A DNA stretch of 64,000 nucleotides from Planktosalinus sp963977065 (GCA_963977065.1 CAXBNF010000011.1:1-64000); one strand, 5' to 3'; positions 52,727-62,809 are shown, numbered from the stretch's first letter. Notes: a model not told the origin generated them from the letters alone. Translations and numbers: made by a program.

Positions 52727-55252
52727 TTATTTATTTAAGTATATATATCCTGTTAATGGATCTTCATTCTGAATCTTAATGACATAAAAGTAGTTTCCAA
52801 CCGGAAGTGCTTCACCATCATCAGACTGTCCACACCATTCATCAACATAATTGTTTTGTTCAAAAACAACCCTACCGTGACGATTGAGAATAACCAGTTC
52901 CAACGGACCAGATTTATCATTTAAAAATTGTAAATCAAAGCAGTCATTTAATCCGTCATTGTTGGGTGAAATTCCTTGAGTGATGACACAGTTCTCATTA
53001 GCATAAAATGAAACAACAATATCATCTACTCCAATGCAGCCATCATCACTCACTTCAACAGCATAAATACCCGCATCTGTCACATCAAGTGTTGGGGACG
53101 TTGCTCCTGTGATAACCCCACCATTAAAAAACCAAGTATAGGTCACGTTTTCAGAAGTTTCATTTGAAGGTGTTGCATTTAAAGTAAGTATTTCTTGTGC
53201 ACATTTTAAAGTATTTTCTCCTAGATTGACTTCAGGATTGTTTCTAAAGTTTACTGATACAGTATCAGATTCAACACAGTTAAAGTAAATAACATCGAGG
53301 CTATAGTTGCCGGATTCAGTAACTACTATACTAAAACTGGTTTCACCGGTACTCCAAAGGAAACTGGCCTGAGAGGGATCAATTCCTTCAATTACAGGGA
53401 TAATTTCATAAGACTCCCCATCACATAAAACAATGTCTTCGCCTAAATCAACAGTATAATTTGCAACATCAACTGAAACAGCATCACTTGCAACACAATT
53501 TAAATCTGATGTAACTTCAACAGCATAGTTACCCACTTCAGTTACTTCAAGGGTTGCCTCATTTTCGCCTACAATCAAATCTCCATTAAAAAACCATTCA
53601 TATGTGACACTTCCCAAATCATTTATGTTTTCGGGGGTGGCATCAAGAGTCACTAGCAATTCGTCACAGAAAAAAACATTTCCACCCAAATCAACCAGTG
53701 GTTGTGGGGCAAAAGTTAAATTGATATCATCTGTTTCAACACAATCTGAGAAGGTTACTTCAACACTATAGTTACCGTTTTCACTTACGGTGATTGTTGG
53801 TGTGGTTTCACCGGTGCTCCACAAATAAGTGGCGTCTGCCGGGTTGATTCCTTCTATGGTGGGTATGATTTCAAATGTGTCTTCACAAACAATGGTATCA
53901 TCCCCCAAATCAACTGTAAAATCTACTATAATGACTGAAACGGTATCACTTCTAAGACATCCTAAATCTGAGGTCACTTCAGCAGTATAGTCTCCAACCT
54001 CAGTTACTTCCAGTGTGGGTTCATTTTCGCCCGGGATTAACTCACCGTTAAAAAACCATTCATAGGTAGCGCCTCCCAGGTCATTAATATTTAATGGAGT
54101 CGCGTCAAGTACTGCAAAAACATTATCACAGACTAAAATATCATCCCCCAAATCAACAATTGGAGCGGTTATAAATTCAACAATAACTTCATCTGTTATG
54201 ATACAATCAGGTGCATCGGGGTTCTGAATTTCAACGCCATATGTACCCGATACAGTTACAATAAGTTCCGGGCCATTCTCATCAGGAATTATATCACCAT
54301 TAAAGAACCAGGTTATAATTGAATCTGGGGAGGTATCAACACTCAAGATGACTTCTTCGTCATCACAAGGCGCGTTGCCGTTTGCAACTGTTAAATCTTC
54401 ACCAAGATCTGCACTACCAATAAAGAAACTTCCACCTTCAATAAAAACGGCAGAGTCCCATGAGGAGTCATTTCTGTCTGCTACAACAAGTTTCATCCTG
54501 TAGGGATTGTTTGGTGTGACAAACTGCCAAGCTTGCATTAAAACTGTTAGACCATTTAAATTTACAGGCGCAGAAGCCGGTGGTTGACCGGTTGCTCCAT
54601 AAAACACATCAAAAAATTCAGGATTTTCTGAGGAACAACTTCCATTATGTGTTTGATCTCTTATAGTTGTAACTGAAATTGGCACTTCACCGGGAGTATC
54701 AGGAACCAAAGCCATATTAACGATATCACCGGTAACCATATCTTCTAAAAAGAACGCAAATGCATCAGAAAATGAGCATTGGAAAGTCCCATATTCATTG
54801 GATCCAAATACAAAATTAAAGCTTATGGAATCTGTAAGTGGTGTAAAATCAAATTCCATAATTGTAGCATCATTGTATGATGTCAAACCGGGGTCAATGC
54901 CTAAATTTTGAATGTAATTAAACAATTGCGGGTCTCCGGGCCATCCTCCACCAGCAAAAGTGTTTGAAGTGTTGGGACCGGGAGCATCATTAACACTTCC
55001 CGTTGCCAAAATAACACCATTTTGCATCGGAAAATTTGGGTTGGTATTTTCAAAATATCCAATGCCATTCCCTAATCCAAAATTAGTGCCCGTAACAGTA
55101 GAAATGTTATCTACTATCGCACAAGGTGAATTAATCAAAACCTCTGTAACTAACTCTTCGTTAGTATACTCAGTAGTTGATACCGTTATCACCTGAGCTT
55201 GAACAAGGGGAACGAAAATCAAAAAGGCAATAAAAAACAGATAATTTTTCAT
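52727..55252 (-). CDS. Large T9SS type B surface protein with choice-of-anchor L domain
   Basis: 841 residues. Signal MKNYLFFIAFLIFVPLVQAQ. Residues about 25-270 are a choice-of-anchor L domain (GVILATGSVNDAPGPNTSNT, FNFVFGSNEYGTFQCSFSDA, AFVFIEGGS-like AVFIEGGSFFIG). Six Ig/PKD-like beta domains follow, each with one Cys pair. The middle four form two tandem copies of a two-domain unit of about 156 residues (about 362-517 and 518-674), nearly identical in places (LEVTEVGDYTAEVTSDLGC and LEVTEVGNYAVEVTSDLNC). The C-terminal 85 residues are the gliding-motility type B sorting domain (GISPNNDGLNDCFDLQFL ... GNYFYVIKI). Cell-surface adhesin-like protein. Second in the operon. Confidence 0.92.
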   Translation of the reverse strand: MKNYLFFIAFLIFVPLVQAQVITVSTTEYTNEELVTEVLINSPCAIVDNISTVTGTNFGLGNGIGYFENTNPNFPMQNGVILATGSVNDAPGPNTSNTFAGGGWPGDPQLFNYIQNLGIDPGLTSYNDATIMEFDFTPLTDSISFNFVFGSNEYGTFQCSFSDAFAFFLEDMVTGDIVNMALVPDTPGEVPISVTTIRDQTHNGSCSSENPEFFDVFYGATGQPPASAPVNLNGLTVLMQAWQFVTPNNPYRMKLVVADRNDSSWDSAVFIEGGSFFIGSADLGEDLTVANGNAPCDDEEVILSVDTSPDSIITWFFNGDIIPDENGPELIVTVSGTYGVEIQNPDAPDCIITDEVIVEFITAPIVDLGDDILVCDNVFAVLDATPLNINDLGGATYEWFFNGELIPGENEPTLEVTEVGDYTAEVTSDLGCLRSDTVSVIIVDFTVDLGDDTIVCEDTFEIIPTIEGINPADATYLWSTGETTPTITVSENGNYSVEVTFSDCVETDDINLTFAPQPLVDLGGNVFFCDELLVTLDATPENINDLGSVTYEWFFNGDLIVGENEATLEVTEVGNYAVEVTSDLNCVASDAVSVDVANYTVDLGEDIVLCDGESYEIIPVIEGIDPSQASFLWSTGETSFSIVVTESGNYSLDVIYFNCVESDTVSVNFRNNPEVNLGENTLKCAQEILTLNATPSNETSENVTYTWFFNGGVITGATSPTLDVTDAGIYAVEVSDDGCIGVDDIVVSFYANENCVITQGISPNNDGLNDCFDLQFLNDKSGPLELVILNRHGRVVFEQNNYVDEWCGQSDDGEALPVGNYFYVIKIQNEDPLTGYIYLNK

Positions 55253-55274
55253 TTTTTGTTAGTTTCAAATTTTA

Positions 55275-58196
55275 TTAATTAGAGTCTCTATTGATATAAA
55301 TCCATCCGGTTTTTTGGTTTCCATAAACGGGGTCTTCTCCGGCAAAGCTAATTACGTAAAAATAAGTTCCTGTGGGTAATTTGTCGCCATCATCCGTTTG
55401 ACCTACCCATTGGTTTACATAATTATCAAGTCGATAGACTTCTTTTCCGTGTCGATTGAGAATTTGCAGATTTGCTATCCCGGTTCTGTTAGCCAAAAAT
55501 TCCAAATCCAGATTGTCATTAAACCCAATAGAACCATCTGGAGAGAGTCCTTGTGAAATGATACAATTGGGATTGTTTGGAAAAGCACTTACGAGAACTT
55601 CAGCAGTTGTTGAACAACCGTTTACAGTTACCTCAACACTATAAATAATTGAAGTGTTTGTTATACTTTGAGGAACGACTATTGTTAGACTATTTCCTGT
55701 TTCACCGGCAATCTCAACGCCGTCTTCAAACCAAACAAAAGTGGGGTCAACTGCATCTGTTATTGCAACTATCGTTTGTGTTTCATTTGGACAAGTAAAA
55801 ATAGTGGGGCCAAGTTCAACTGAAGGTAAATCCCCAAAGGTTATGGTGATACTGTCGCTTACAACACACAAGCCATCTGTGATTTCCAACGTATAGGTTC
55901 CTGACGTATTTACCACAATGGTGGGTGTCGTTTCGCCGGTACTCCACAAATAAGTTGTGTTTGCTGAATTTCCTGAAATGATTGGGACAATTTCTATGCT
56001 GTCTCCATCACACAGTAATTCATCCTCACCAAGGTCCAATAAAGGCACTTCCTGTATGTTTACCTCAATACTCACCGTGAGTTCGCTACAACCATCATAA
56101 AAAATATTCACGGTATAAACACCACTAACGGCAGGTGTTATTTCTGCTTCCTGAGAAATCAATTCCCCATCAAAAAACCACTCATAAGTAACCAGTGTTA
56201 AATCGATATCGGGGTTTGTGGGTGTGGCATTTAAGATTTGTGCCGGTTCTGAGTCACAATATGCCAAAGTTTCCGGTAAATTAGTTTCCAGTTCAATACC
56301 AAGTTCTACAACTAAGTCAAATTGAACGGTGCTGTAACAAGTTGGAAAATCTGCAAACTCAACTCTTACAAATAGTGTTTGTGGGTTTTCAGTATTTTCA
56401 TAAGCTTCCGGGTTTGCAATTGGATCTGTATTAGTAAGTGCATCGTCTTCGGTAAGGTGAAAAGTAACATTAAAATCTGCCGGGTCTTGACCGTCGAGTA
56501 TTGCGGCAATCTGCGTCGTTAAATCAAAAATAGATGTTGTTCCTGAAACATCACATTGAACCATGTTTTCCGGTGTGGCAATAACCGGAGGATCTGAACT
56601 AAAAGTCAAAGTTATGTCATCTATGGCCAAATCATTTCCACAACTATTTATACCTAAGTTAATAAAAACAAACTGTATTTCACTGTTGTCTAGGGAGTTA
56701 AAATTGGTTGAATATTCAATCCAGTTTGGTTCCGGACCATTGGGAACATCACCGGTTTCAAATTCAACGATGGTGTTTCCGTCAAGATCTTCTATTCGCA
56801 ATAAAATATTTGAGGGGTCACCTGTACCGGGGCAAATGTTTGTATCGGTATCATAAACGGTTGTCATAAAATAACTAAAGGTATAGTCTGTGTTGGTTGA
56901 GACCTCAATGGTTCTTCTATACAACTCATCATCAACGCCCTGAGGGGCTAAAGGATTGACTACAAACATTCTTCCGTCTGGATCGCCGGTGTGATCTGTC
57001 ATCACGTGCCATCCGGCATTCATTCCGGTTGTTGTATTTGAAACGGCATATTCACCGCCATCTATTTCACCAAACCCATCAAAAATATAATTTGTAAAAG
57101 GGGTCTCAAATCGACCATCACCGGTTCCAAAGTCTTCTGCGAAATCAATGCGCTCACAGTTGGGTTCTGTTGATTCACAAACAGTGACAGTTACAGTATC
57201 TTCTTCAACTACAACTTCGCCATTACAATTAGTGTATGTAGCTCGAGCAGTGTAAGTTGTATTTTCGCTTGGACAAACTTCTAGTGTTGCTGTGTTTCCG
57301 ATTTCAATACCATCGCCATCTAGCCAAACGAAATCCACATTTGAATTCCCGTTGGGAATAAACCTCCAAGCTTCTTCTGAAGCACCCCAATCACCGGTAT
57401 TTCTTCCTGGAGCAGCAATTCCTTGTGTACCACCAACATTTTGAATACCTATGACTGCATTACCACTATTCCAACTACAACCTGATGTTCTGTTTTCAAC
57501 ATAAACATCAATAATATTAGTTGTTTCATAAAAAACAATTTGAGAGGTCATTGTTAAGCCTTGACAAGCAGATCCAAAATATGGAATATCTGGGAAGTTT
57601 ACCACAAGTGTTCTAGCAGGGGCTTCTCCAAAAAATGTGAAGTTTATAGTCCCGGAACCTGCAATGGAGGGGTCAATATCCATATATACACCATTGATTG
57701 ATGCTGATATTAAATCTATACTTGGGATTGATGCACTAAAAGACCAAGGACAAAAACCGCCTGGGCTGTTATCTACTGTGTCAAAAGTCACGACACCATT
57801 TGAGCCTATTAAAAATTCTGAGTATGGAACATCATAAAAACAAAATTCAAATGGCAACGGGATAATTTGAGACCATACATCATCTGTATTCACAGATACA
57901 GGTGTGCCCCCTGTAAAAGGGAAAGGAGGCTGAAAATCAATAGAAACAACATCATAAGAGGTGGTTTCTCCTGTGTCAAAAAAAGTGGCAGACAACTCTG
58001 TACAAGGTGTTTCACAGTCCAAAACCACATCAGGACCCGCATCAACAAAAGGGAATCCGGGTTGTTGTGCTTGTATTAATGTAAAGGAGAATAGAATTAA
58101 AATCAAGCAATATTTACTGCTAATTATTGACTTTGATAAAATTAATTTTTTTAAATTTTCAGCAAACTTAAAAAAGTCGCGTAGTTGTCTTTTCAT
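55275..58196 (-). CDS. Large T9SS type B surface protein, first gene of the operon
   Basis: 973 residues. The signal has an unusually long, basic n-region (MKRQLRDFFKFAENLKKLIL) before LILILFSFTLIQAQ; no other Met offers a shorter start. Next is a beta-sandwich (about 55-300, VFYETTNIIDVYVENRTSGC), a jelly-roll lectin-like domain (about 345-530, YAVSNTTTGMNAGWHVMTDH ... LAIDDITLTF), then Ig/PKD-like domains that share text with the neighbouring gene (LWSTGETTPTIVV). The C-terminus is a type B sorting domain (GLSPDGSIGFNDNLDLEF, TGTYFYVISF). Surface-exposed; adhesion or polymer binding is likely. The 198 bases upstream hold its promoter, but no clear TAnnTTTG. Confidence 0.92.
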   Translation of the reverse strand: MKRQLRDFFKFAENLKKLILSKSIISSKYCLILILFSFTLIQAQQPGFPFVDAGPDVVLDCETPCTELSATFFDTGETTSYDVVSIDFQPPFPFTGGTPVSVNTDDVWSQIIPLPFEFCFYDVPYSEFLIGSNGVVTFDTVDNSPGGFCPWSFSASIPSIDLISASINGVYMDIDPSIAGSGTINFTFFGEAPARTLVVNFPDIPYFGSACQGLTMTSQIVFYETTNIIDVYVENRTSGCSWNSGNAVIGIQNVGGTQGIAAPGRNTGDWGASEEAWRFIPNGNSNVDFVWLDGDGIEIGNTATLEVCPSENTTYTARATYTNCNGEVVVEEDTVTVTVCESTEPNCERIDFAEDFGTGDGRFETPFTNYIFDGFGEIDGGEYAVSNTTTGMNAGWHVMTDHTGDPDGRMFVVNPLAPQGVDDELYRRTIEVSTNTDYTFSYFMTTVYDTDTNICPGTGDPSNILLRIEDLDGNTIVEFETGDVPNGPEPNWIEYSTNFNSLDNSEIQFVFINLGINSCGNDLAIDDITLTFSSDPPVIATPENMVQCDVSGTTSIFDLTTQIAAILDGQDPADFNVTFHLTEDDALTNTDPIANPEAYENTENPQTLFVRVEFADFPTCYSTVQFDLVVELGIELETNLPETLAYCDSEPAQILNATPTNPDIDLTLVTYEWFFDGELISQEAEITPAVSGVYTVNIFYDGCSELTVSIEVNIQEVPLLDLGEDELLCDGDSIEIVPIISGNSANTTYLWSTGETTPTIVVNTSGTYTLEITDGLCVVSDSITITFGDLPSVELGPTIFTCPNETQTIVAITDAVDPTFVWFEDGVEIAGETGNSLTIVVPQSITNTSIIYSVEVTVNGCSTTAEVLVSAFPNNPNCIISQGLSPDGSIGFNDNLDLEFLANRTGIANLQILNRHGKEVYRLDNYVNQWVGQTDDGDKLPTGTYFYVISFAGEDPVYGNQKTGWIYINRDSN

Positions 58197-58394
58197 AGTA
58201 AAATGAGTTATTTTGATGTAGAAGCGACTAAAGTAAGAAATTAATATAGATTAAGAAATAGTTAACTTTTCAAATCAGATGTACTGCGATTTTTAACGAT
58301 AAAATACATAAATGTGTAAAGTCCATTTAAGTTTGTTCAACAAGACAATTTTATTGATTCTTTATATGTAATTTTACACATTATATATTAATGT

Positions 58395-59606
58395 ATGCTC
58401 GAAAAACTCGAAATAGACTATGAAAAAGCCATACTCATTGGCTTGGTCACCCAAAATCAAGACGAAGATAAAGCAATCGAATATCTTGACGAACTTGAAT
58501 TCTTAACTTATACAGCCGGTGGTGAGGTATTGAAACGGTTTATGCAAAAAATGCAGAAACCAAACCCCAAAACATTTATTGGGACAGGAAAACTGGAAGA
58601 AGTGCGTAAATTTGTTGAAGAAAATGAAATAGGTGCCGCCATTTTTGATGACGAACTCTCCCCTGCACAACAAAAAAACATCGAGAAAATTTTAAAGTGC
58701 AAAATCATTGATCGCACTAATCTTATCCTTGATATTTTTGCACAGCGTGCCCAAACAAGTTATGCCTCAACTCAAGTTGAATTGGCTCAGTATGAATACC
58801 TCCTCCCAAGACTCGCCGGAATGTGGACCCACCTTGAACGTCAACGAGGGGGTATCGGTATGCGCGGACCCGGTGAAACCGAAATCGAAACAGACAGACG
58901 TATCGTGCGCGACCGCATTGCCCTTTTAAAAGACAAACTCAAAACCATCGACAAACAAATGGCCGTGCAACGAGGCAATCGGGGTGCACTGGTGAGAGTC
59001 GCCTTAGTGGGTTATACAAATGTGGGTAAATCAACCTTAATGAATGTCATTAGCAAATCTGAAGTCTTTGCTGAAAACAAACTCTTTGCAACACTTGACA
59101 CCACAGTAAGAAAAGTAGTCATAGGGAATCTTCCCTTTTTATTGACAGACACCGTTGGATTTATTAGAAAACTACCCACCCAATTGGTAGAATCATTTAA
59201 AAGCACCCTCGACGAAGTGCGCGAAGCCGATTTATTATTACACGTGGTTGACATCTCTCACCCCAATTTTGAAGACCACATCAACTCTGTCCATCAAACT
59301 CTCGACGAAATTGACGGTCGTGATAAACCCATCATTATGGTCTTTAACAAAGTAGATGCATATGAGCCCGAAAAAATAGATGAGGACGACCTTATTACAG
59401 AAAAAACAGAAGCCCATTACTCTCTGGAAGACTGGAAAAATACCTGGATGAACAGATTGAATGGCGAAGCTGTTTTTATTTCAGCTACTGAAAAAACCAA
59501 TCTGGAAGAATTTAGAAAAAAAGTGTATGAAAAAGTAAGGGAAATCCACGTGCAACGCTTTCCATACAACAACTTTCTGTATCCTGATTATAGTGACGAG
59601 ATGTGA
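58395..59606 (+). CDS. hflX: Ribosome-associated GTPase HflX
   Basis: GTPase that splits or rescues stalled ribosomes. 403 residues. The N-terminal HflX domain (1-180) contains NPKTFIGTGKLEEV, ELSPAQQKNIEKIL, DRTNLILDIFAQRAQTSYAS, and the strongly conserved GGIGMRGPGETEIETDRR. The G domain has G1 GYTNVGKST from residue 206, G3 DTVGFIRKLP, and G4 NKVD; G2 Thr lies in LFATLDTTVR. All nucleotide-binding motifs are intact. Stands alone between the T9SS operon (divergent) and the convergent LD-carboxypeptidase gene. Confidence 0.96.
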   Translation: MLEKLEIDYEKAILIGLVTQNQDEDKAIEYLDELEFLTYTAGGEVLKRFMQKMQKPNPKTFIGTGKLEEVRKFVEENEIGAAIFDDELSPAQQKNIEKILKCKIIDRTNLILDIFAQRAQTSYASTQVELAQYEYLLPRLAGMWTHLERQRGGIGMRGPGETEIETDRRIVRDRIALLKDKLKTIDKQMAVQRGNRGALVRVALVGYTNVGKSTLMNVISKSEVFAENKLFATLDTTVRKVVIGNLPFLLTDTVGFIRKLPTQLVESFKSTLDEVREADLLLHVVDISHPNFEDHINSVHQTLDEIDGRDKPIIMVFNKVDAYEPEKIDEDDLITEKTEAHYSLEDWKNTWMNRLNGEAVFISATEKTNLEEFRKKVYEKVREIHVQRFPYNNFLYPDYSDEM

Positions 59607-59693
59607 TTTTGTACTTCGGGTTTTCAGATTGTTTTCCAATAGTAGATGTTTCAATCTTTAACGCTTGACACTTCTGCCAAATTATTTAAAGCA

Positions 59694-59732
59694 CTCTGTG
59701 TAACTCCGTGACTCCTCTGTGTAACTCTGTGG
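59694..59732 (+). repeat. Extragenic direct repeat after hflX
   Basis: Two 18-base copies that differ at two positions, CTCTGTGTAACTCCGTGA (59694-59711) and CTCTGTGTAACTCTGTGG (59715-59732), 21 bp apart. Each copy is itself made of CTCTGTG / CTCCGTG words. Non-coding; lies between convergent genes. Confidence 0.85.
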
Positions 59733-59750
59733 TATAAATTTTTAGGGTAT

Positions 59751-60668
59751 TTAGTGTTTTAAACTTATTTGTTCACCAACTTCAAGTGTTACATTTCTAC
59801 CTAAAACAAGTGCCCGATTATCATTTGTATGTCCCGCAGGAAAATCAAAACAAACAGGAAAATCATATTGGGCAACAGCCTCAGCAATAATTTCTTTTGC
59901 AGTCTTCCCATAAGGGTTATCGGTTTTAAAGCCAAAGGCTTTAGTATTATCCCGCATATCATCTATTCCCCCCACAATCAAACCTGCAAGTTGATTAAAA
60001 TAGCCGTTGCGCTTCAGGTTTTGCATCATCCGGTCGATGTGATAAAGGTATTCATCCAAATCCTCAATAAACAATACTTTCCCTTTGGTGTCAATGGCTG
60101 AAGCACTTCCGCAAAGCGAATAAAGAATGGAAAGGTTTCCGCCCACAAGCTGTCCTACCCCAATTCCCGGCCGTGATAAGGAATCTAGTGAATCATACTG
60201 AATTGTAAACGCCTCATTAAAAAGAGCCCTCTTTAAACAGCTAACCGCTTCCTTACTTTGCTTTTCAATATCAATCGGCATAGGAGCGTGAAGACTTTCA
60301 AAACCCAACTTATGAAGGTGGCTGTGCAACACTATTACATCGCTGTAGCCCACTATCCATTTGGGATACTTTTTGAAGCTTGTAAAATCAAGATTATCAA
60401 TAATTCTTACGGTTCCATACCCGCCTCTTGCACACCAGATGGCTTTTATATTTGGACTGTCAAGCATTTGTTGTAAATCGCTTGCGCGAAAAGAATCATT
60501 TCCCGCAAACTGGTTTTCTTCTGCACCAATAGTTTCCCCAATTACCGTTTTCAACCCCCAGGACTCCAACAAATCAATCGCCGGTTGGATTTCAGCTTTT
60601 GAAATTTTTCGGGCTGTTGAAACGATGGCTAAAGCATCTCCTCTTTTAAGTTTCGGAATTGAAATCAT
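59751..60668 (-). CDS. LD-carboxypeptidase (S66 family)
   Basis: Serine peptidase that trims murein tetrapeptides to tripeptides in cell-wall recycling (LdcA-like). 305 residues. The catalytic triad is visible: Ser109 in VGYSDVIVLH, Glu in LFIEDLDEYLYHIDRM, and His in FPAGHTNDNRALVLG near the C-terminus. The N-terminal GDALAIVSTARKI and WCARGGYGTVRII are family text. No signal peptide, so cytoplasmic like LdcA. Related microcin-immunity protein MccF shares the fold and cannot be excluded from motifs alone. Its start lies 83 bases from the divergent metG ATG. Confidence 0.93.
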   Translation of the reverse strand: MISIPKLKRGDALAIVSTARKISKAEIQPAIDLLESWGLKTVIGETIGAEENQFAGNDSFRASDLQQMLDSPNIKAIWCARGGYGTVRIIDNLDFTSFKKYPKWIVGYSDVIVLHSHLHKLGFESLHAPMPIDIEKQSKEAVSCLKRALFNEAFTIQYDSLDSLSRPGIGVGQLVGGNLSILYSLCGSASAIDTKGKVLFIEDLDEYLYHIDRMMQNLKRNGYFNQLAGLIVGGIDDMRDNTKAFGFKTDNPYGKTAKEIIAEAVAQYDFPVCFDFPAGHTNDNRALVLGRNVTLEVGEQISLKH

Positions 60669-60720
60669 GATACTTTTATTTCTTAGTCTGCAAAATAAAG
60701 AATTTCTCCTTGTGAATCCT

Positions 60721-60728
60721 TATTTTTG
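60721..60728 (+). promoter_or_regulatory. -7 promoter element of metG
   Basis: TATTTTTG is an exact TAnnTTTG, ending 23 bases before the ATG at 60752. An in-frame GTG at 60731 lies at the expected transcription start, which argues against it as the translation start. Confidence 0.6.
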
Positions 60729-60751
60729 TTGTGTCAAATACACAAAAAATT

Positions 60752-62809
60752 ATGGTTACACCCAAACGCTATACCATCACCGCAGCCTTACCTTATACTA
60801 ACGGCCCTATTCACATTGGGCACCTGGCCGGTGTTTATGTACCCTCAGATATTTATGCCCGCTATTTGCGCATGCAGGGAAAAGATGTAGCTTTCATTTG
60901 CGGAAGCGATGAACACGGTGTGGCCATCCCCATGAAAGCCAAAAAAGAAGGTGTCTCCCCTCAGGAAGTCATTGACAAATACCACCATATCATCAAGCAA
61001 TCGTTTGTGGATTTCGGGATCACCTTTGACAACTATTCACGCACCTCGGCAAAAATCCATCACGAAACAGCTTCAGAGTTTTTTAAGAAACTCTATGAAG
61101 ACGGAAAATTTATCGAAGAGGTCACAGAACAACTATACGATCCCGAAGCAGACCAATTCCTTGCAGATCGCTTTGTCTCAGGAACCTGCCCGAAATGCGG
61201 TCACGATGAAGCCTATGGCGACCAATGCGAAAAATGCGGCACTTCGCTCAACGCTACTGATTTAATCAATCCAAAATCAACCATCACAGGAGCCGTGCCG
61301 GTACTGAAAAAAACCAAACACTGGTTCTTACCACTGGAAAACTATGAAGATTTCCTGAAACAATGGATACTCGTTGACCATAAAAAAGACTGGAAACCCA
61401 ACGTGTACGGTCAGGTAAAATCCTGGATTGACGATGGCTTGCGTCCGCGTGCCGTCACCCGCGATCTGGATTGGGGCATCCCCGTACCCGTCGAAGGCGC
61501 TGAAGGAAAAGTACTTTATGTCTGGTTTGATGCGCCCATTGGTTATATATCTTCAACTAAAGAGTGGGCTGCCCGAGAAGGAAAAGACTGGGAGCCTTAC
61601 TGGAAAAGTGATGACACCAAACTGGTTCATTTTATCGGTAAAGACAACATCGTCTTTCACTGTGTTATTTTTCCGGCGATGCTTAAAGCGGAAGGCAGCT
61701 ATATCCTGCCCGACAATGTACCCGCCAATGAATTTCTAAATCTGGAAGGCAACAAATTGTCAACGTCCAAAAACTGGGCAGTATGGTTGCACGAGTATCT
61801 GGAAGATTTCCCAGGGCAGCAGGATGTGTTGCGTTACACCTTGACGGCAACGGCTCCGGAAACCAAAGACAACGACTTTACCTGGAAAGACTTTCAGGCG
61901 CGAAACAACAATGAATTGGTTGCCATTTTCGGCAATTTTATCAACCGTGTGGCGGTTTTGACCCATAAATATTATGAAGGTCACGTACCCCAACCATCCG
62001 AATTAAAGGATATTGACACCCAAACCCTGAATGAAATGAAAGCTTATCCGGATGTGATAGGCAGCTCTATTGAGCGTTACCGTTTTCGTGAAGCACAAGG
62101 TGAATTGATGAATTTAGCGCGTTTAGGAAACAAATATTTAGCTGACGAAGAACCCTGGAAAACCATCAAAACCGACGAAGAACGCACTAAAACCGTAATG
62201 TATGTCGCCCTGCAAATCGCAGCTGCACTGGCAGTTTTAAGCGAACCGTTTTTGCCATTTACGTCAAAAAAATTAAAAACCATTTTAGACTATGATACAG
62301 AAAACTGGGGTGCACTGAAGACCCTGGAAACCGGTCATCAAATCGGTGAAGCCGAATTGCTTTTTTCCAAAATAGAAGACGAGCAAATACAGATACAACT
62401 TGTCAAATTGGAGGCCACTAAAGCATCCAATAAAAGCGAAAAACAAACAGAAGAAAAAACGAAGCTCATGCCACAAAAAGAAACCATAAATTTTGACGAT
62501 TTCACCAAACTAGATATGCGCGTAGGCACCATCATTGAAGCCGAAAAAATGCCCAAAGCCGATAAACTTTTAGTTTTAAAAGTAGATACCGGCCTTGATG
62601 TGCGCATCGTGGTTTCAGGAATAGCCGAAAGCTTCACTCCTGAAGAAATCATTGGAAAACAAGTCACCATTCTCATCAACCTCGCCCCCAGAAAACTGCG
62701 CGGCGTAGAAAGCCAGGGAATGATTCTAATGACTGAAAGTGCGGAAGGAAAATTGGTTTTTCTCAATCCTGATGTTGAAGGTGTTGGGAATGGAATGACT
62801 ATCAATTAA
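60752..62809 (+). CDS. metG: Methionyl-tRNA synthetase with C-terminal tRNA-binding domain
   Basis: Charges tRNA-Met. 685 residues from the ATG at 60752. HIGH at 21-24 (PIHIGHLAG); a double zinc knuckle (CPKCGHDEAYGDQCEKCG); the KMSKS-equivalent loop is KLSTSK at 335-340, the form usual in this phylum. The anticodon-binding helices follow, then a Lys/Glu-rich linker (about 565-585, SNKSEKQTEEKTK) and a Trbp111/EMAP-type OB-fold (about 590-685, FDDFTKLDMRVGTIIEAEKM) that promotes dimerisation and tRNA binding. Downstream are 281 bases of extragenic repeats before tex. Confidence 0.97.
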   Translation: MVTPKRYTITAALPYTNGPIHIGHLAGVYVPSDIYARYLRMQGKDVAFICGSDEHGVAIPMKAKKEGVSPQEVIDKYHHIIKQSFVDFGITFDNYSRTSAKIHHETASEFFKKLYEDGKFIEEVTEQLYDPEADQFLADRFVSGTCPKCGHDEAYGDQCEKCGTSLNATDLINPKSTITGAVPVLKKTKHWFLPLENYEDFLKQWILVDHKKDWKPNVYGQVKSWIDDGLRPRAVTRDLDWGIPVPVEGAEGKVLYVWFDAPIGYISSTKEWAAREGKDWEPYWKSDDTKLVHFIGKDNIVFHCVIFPAMLKAEGSYILPDNVPANEFLNLEGNKLSTSKNWAVWLHEYLEDFPGQQDVLRYTLTATAPETKDNDFTWKDFQARNNNELVAIFGNFINRVAVLTHKYYEGHVPQPSELKDIDTQTLNEMKAYPDVIGSSIERYRFREAQGELMNLARLGNKYLADEEPWKTIKTDEERTKTVMYVALQIAAALAVLSEPFLPFTSKKLKTILDYDTENWGALKTLETGHQIGEAELLFSKIEDEQIQIQLVKLEATKASNKSEKQTEEKTKLMPQKETINFDDFTKLDMRVGTIIEAEKMPKADKLLVLKVDTGLDVRIVVSGIAESFTPEEIIGKQVTILINLAPRKLRGVESQGMILMTESAEGKLVFLNPDVEGVGNGMTIN

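Noticed and set aside
52727..58196. CRISPR-like or satellite DNA suggested by recurring words in this stretch
   Set aside because: The repetition comes from homologous Ig/PKD-like protein domains in open reading frames, with unit length about 70-80 codons and diverged sequence.
60731..60751. GTG start for metG
   Set aside because: It coincides with the predicted transcription start, and the ATG seven codons on fits MetG better.
62338..62805. 155-codon open frame antisense to the end of metG
   Set aside because: Ser-rich product typical of reversed Lys/Glu/Asp codons; metG C-terminal domain is clearly the real gene.
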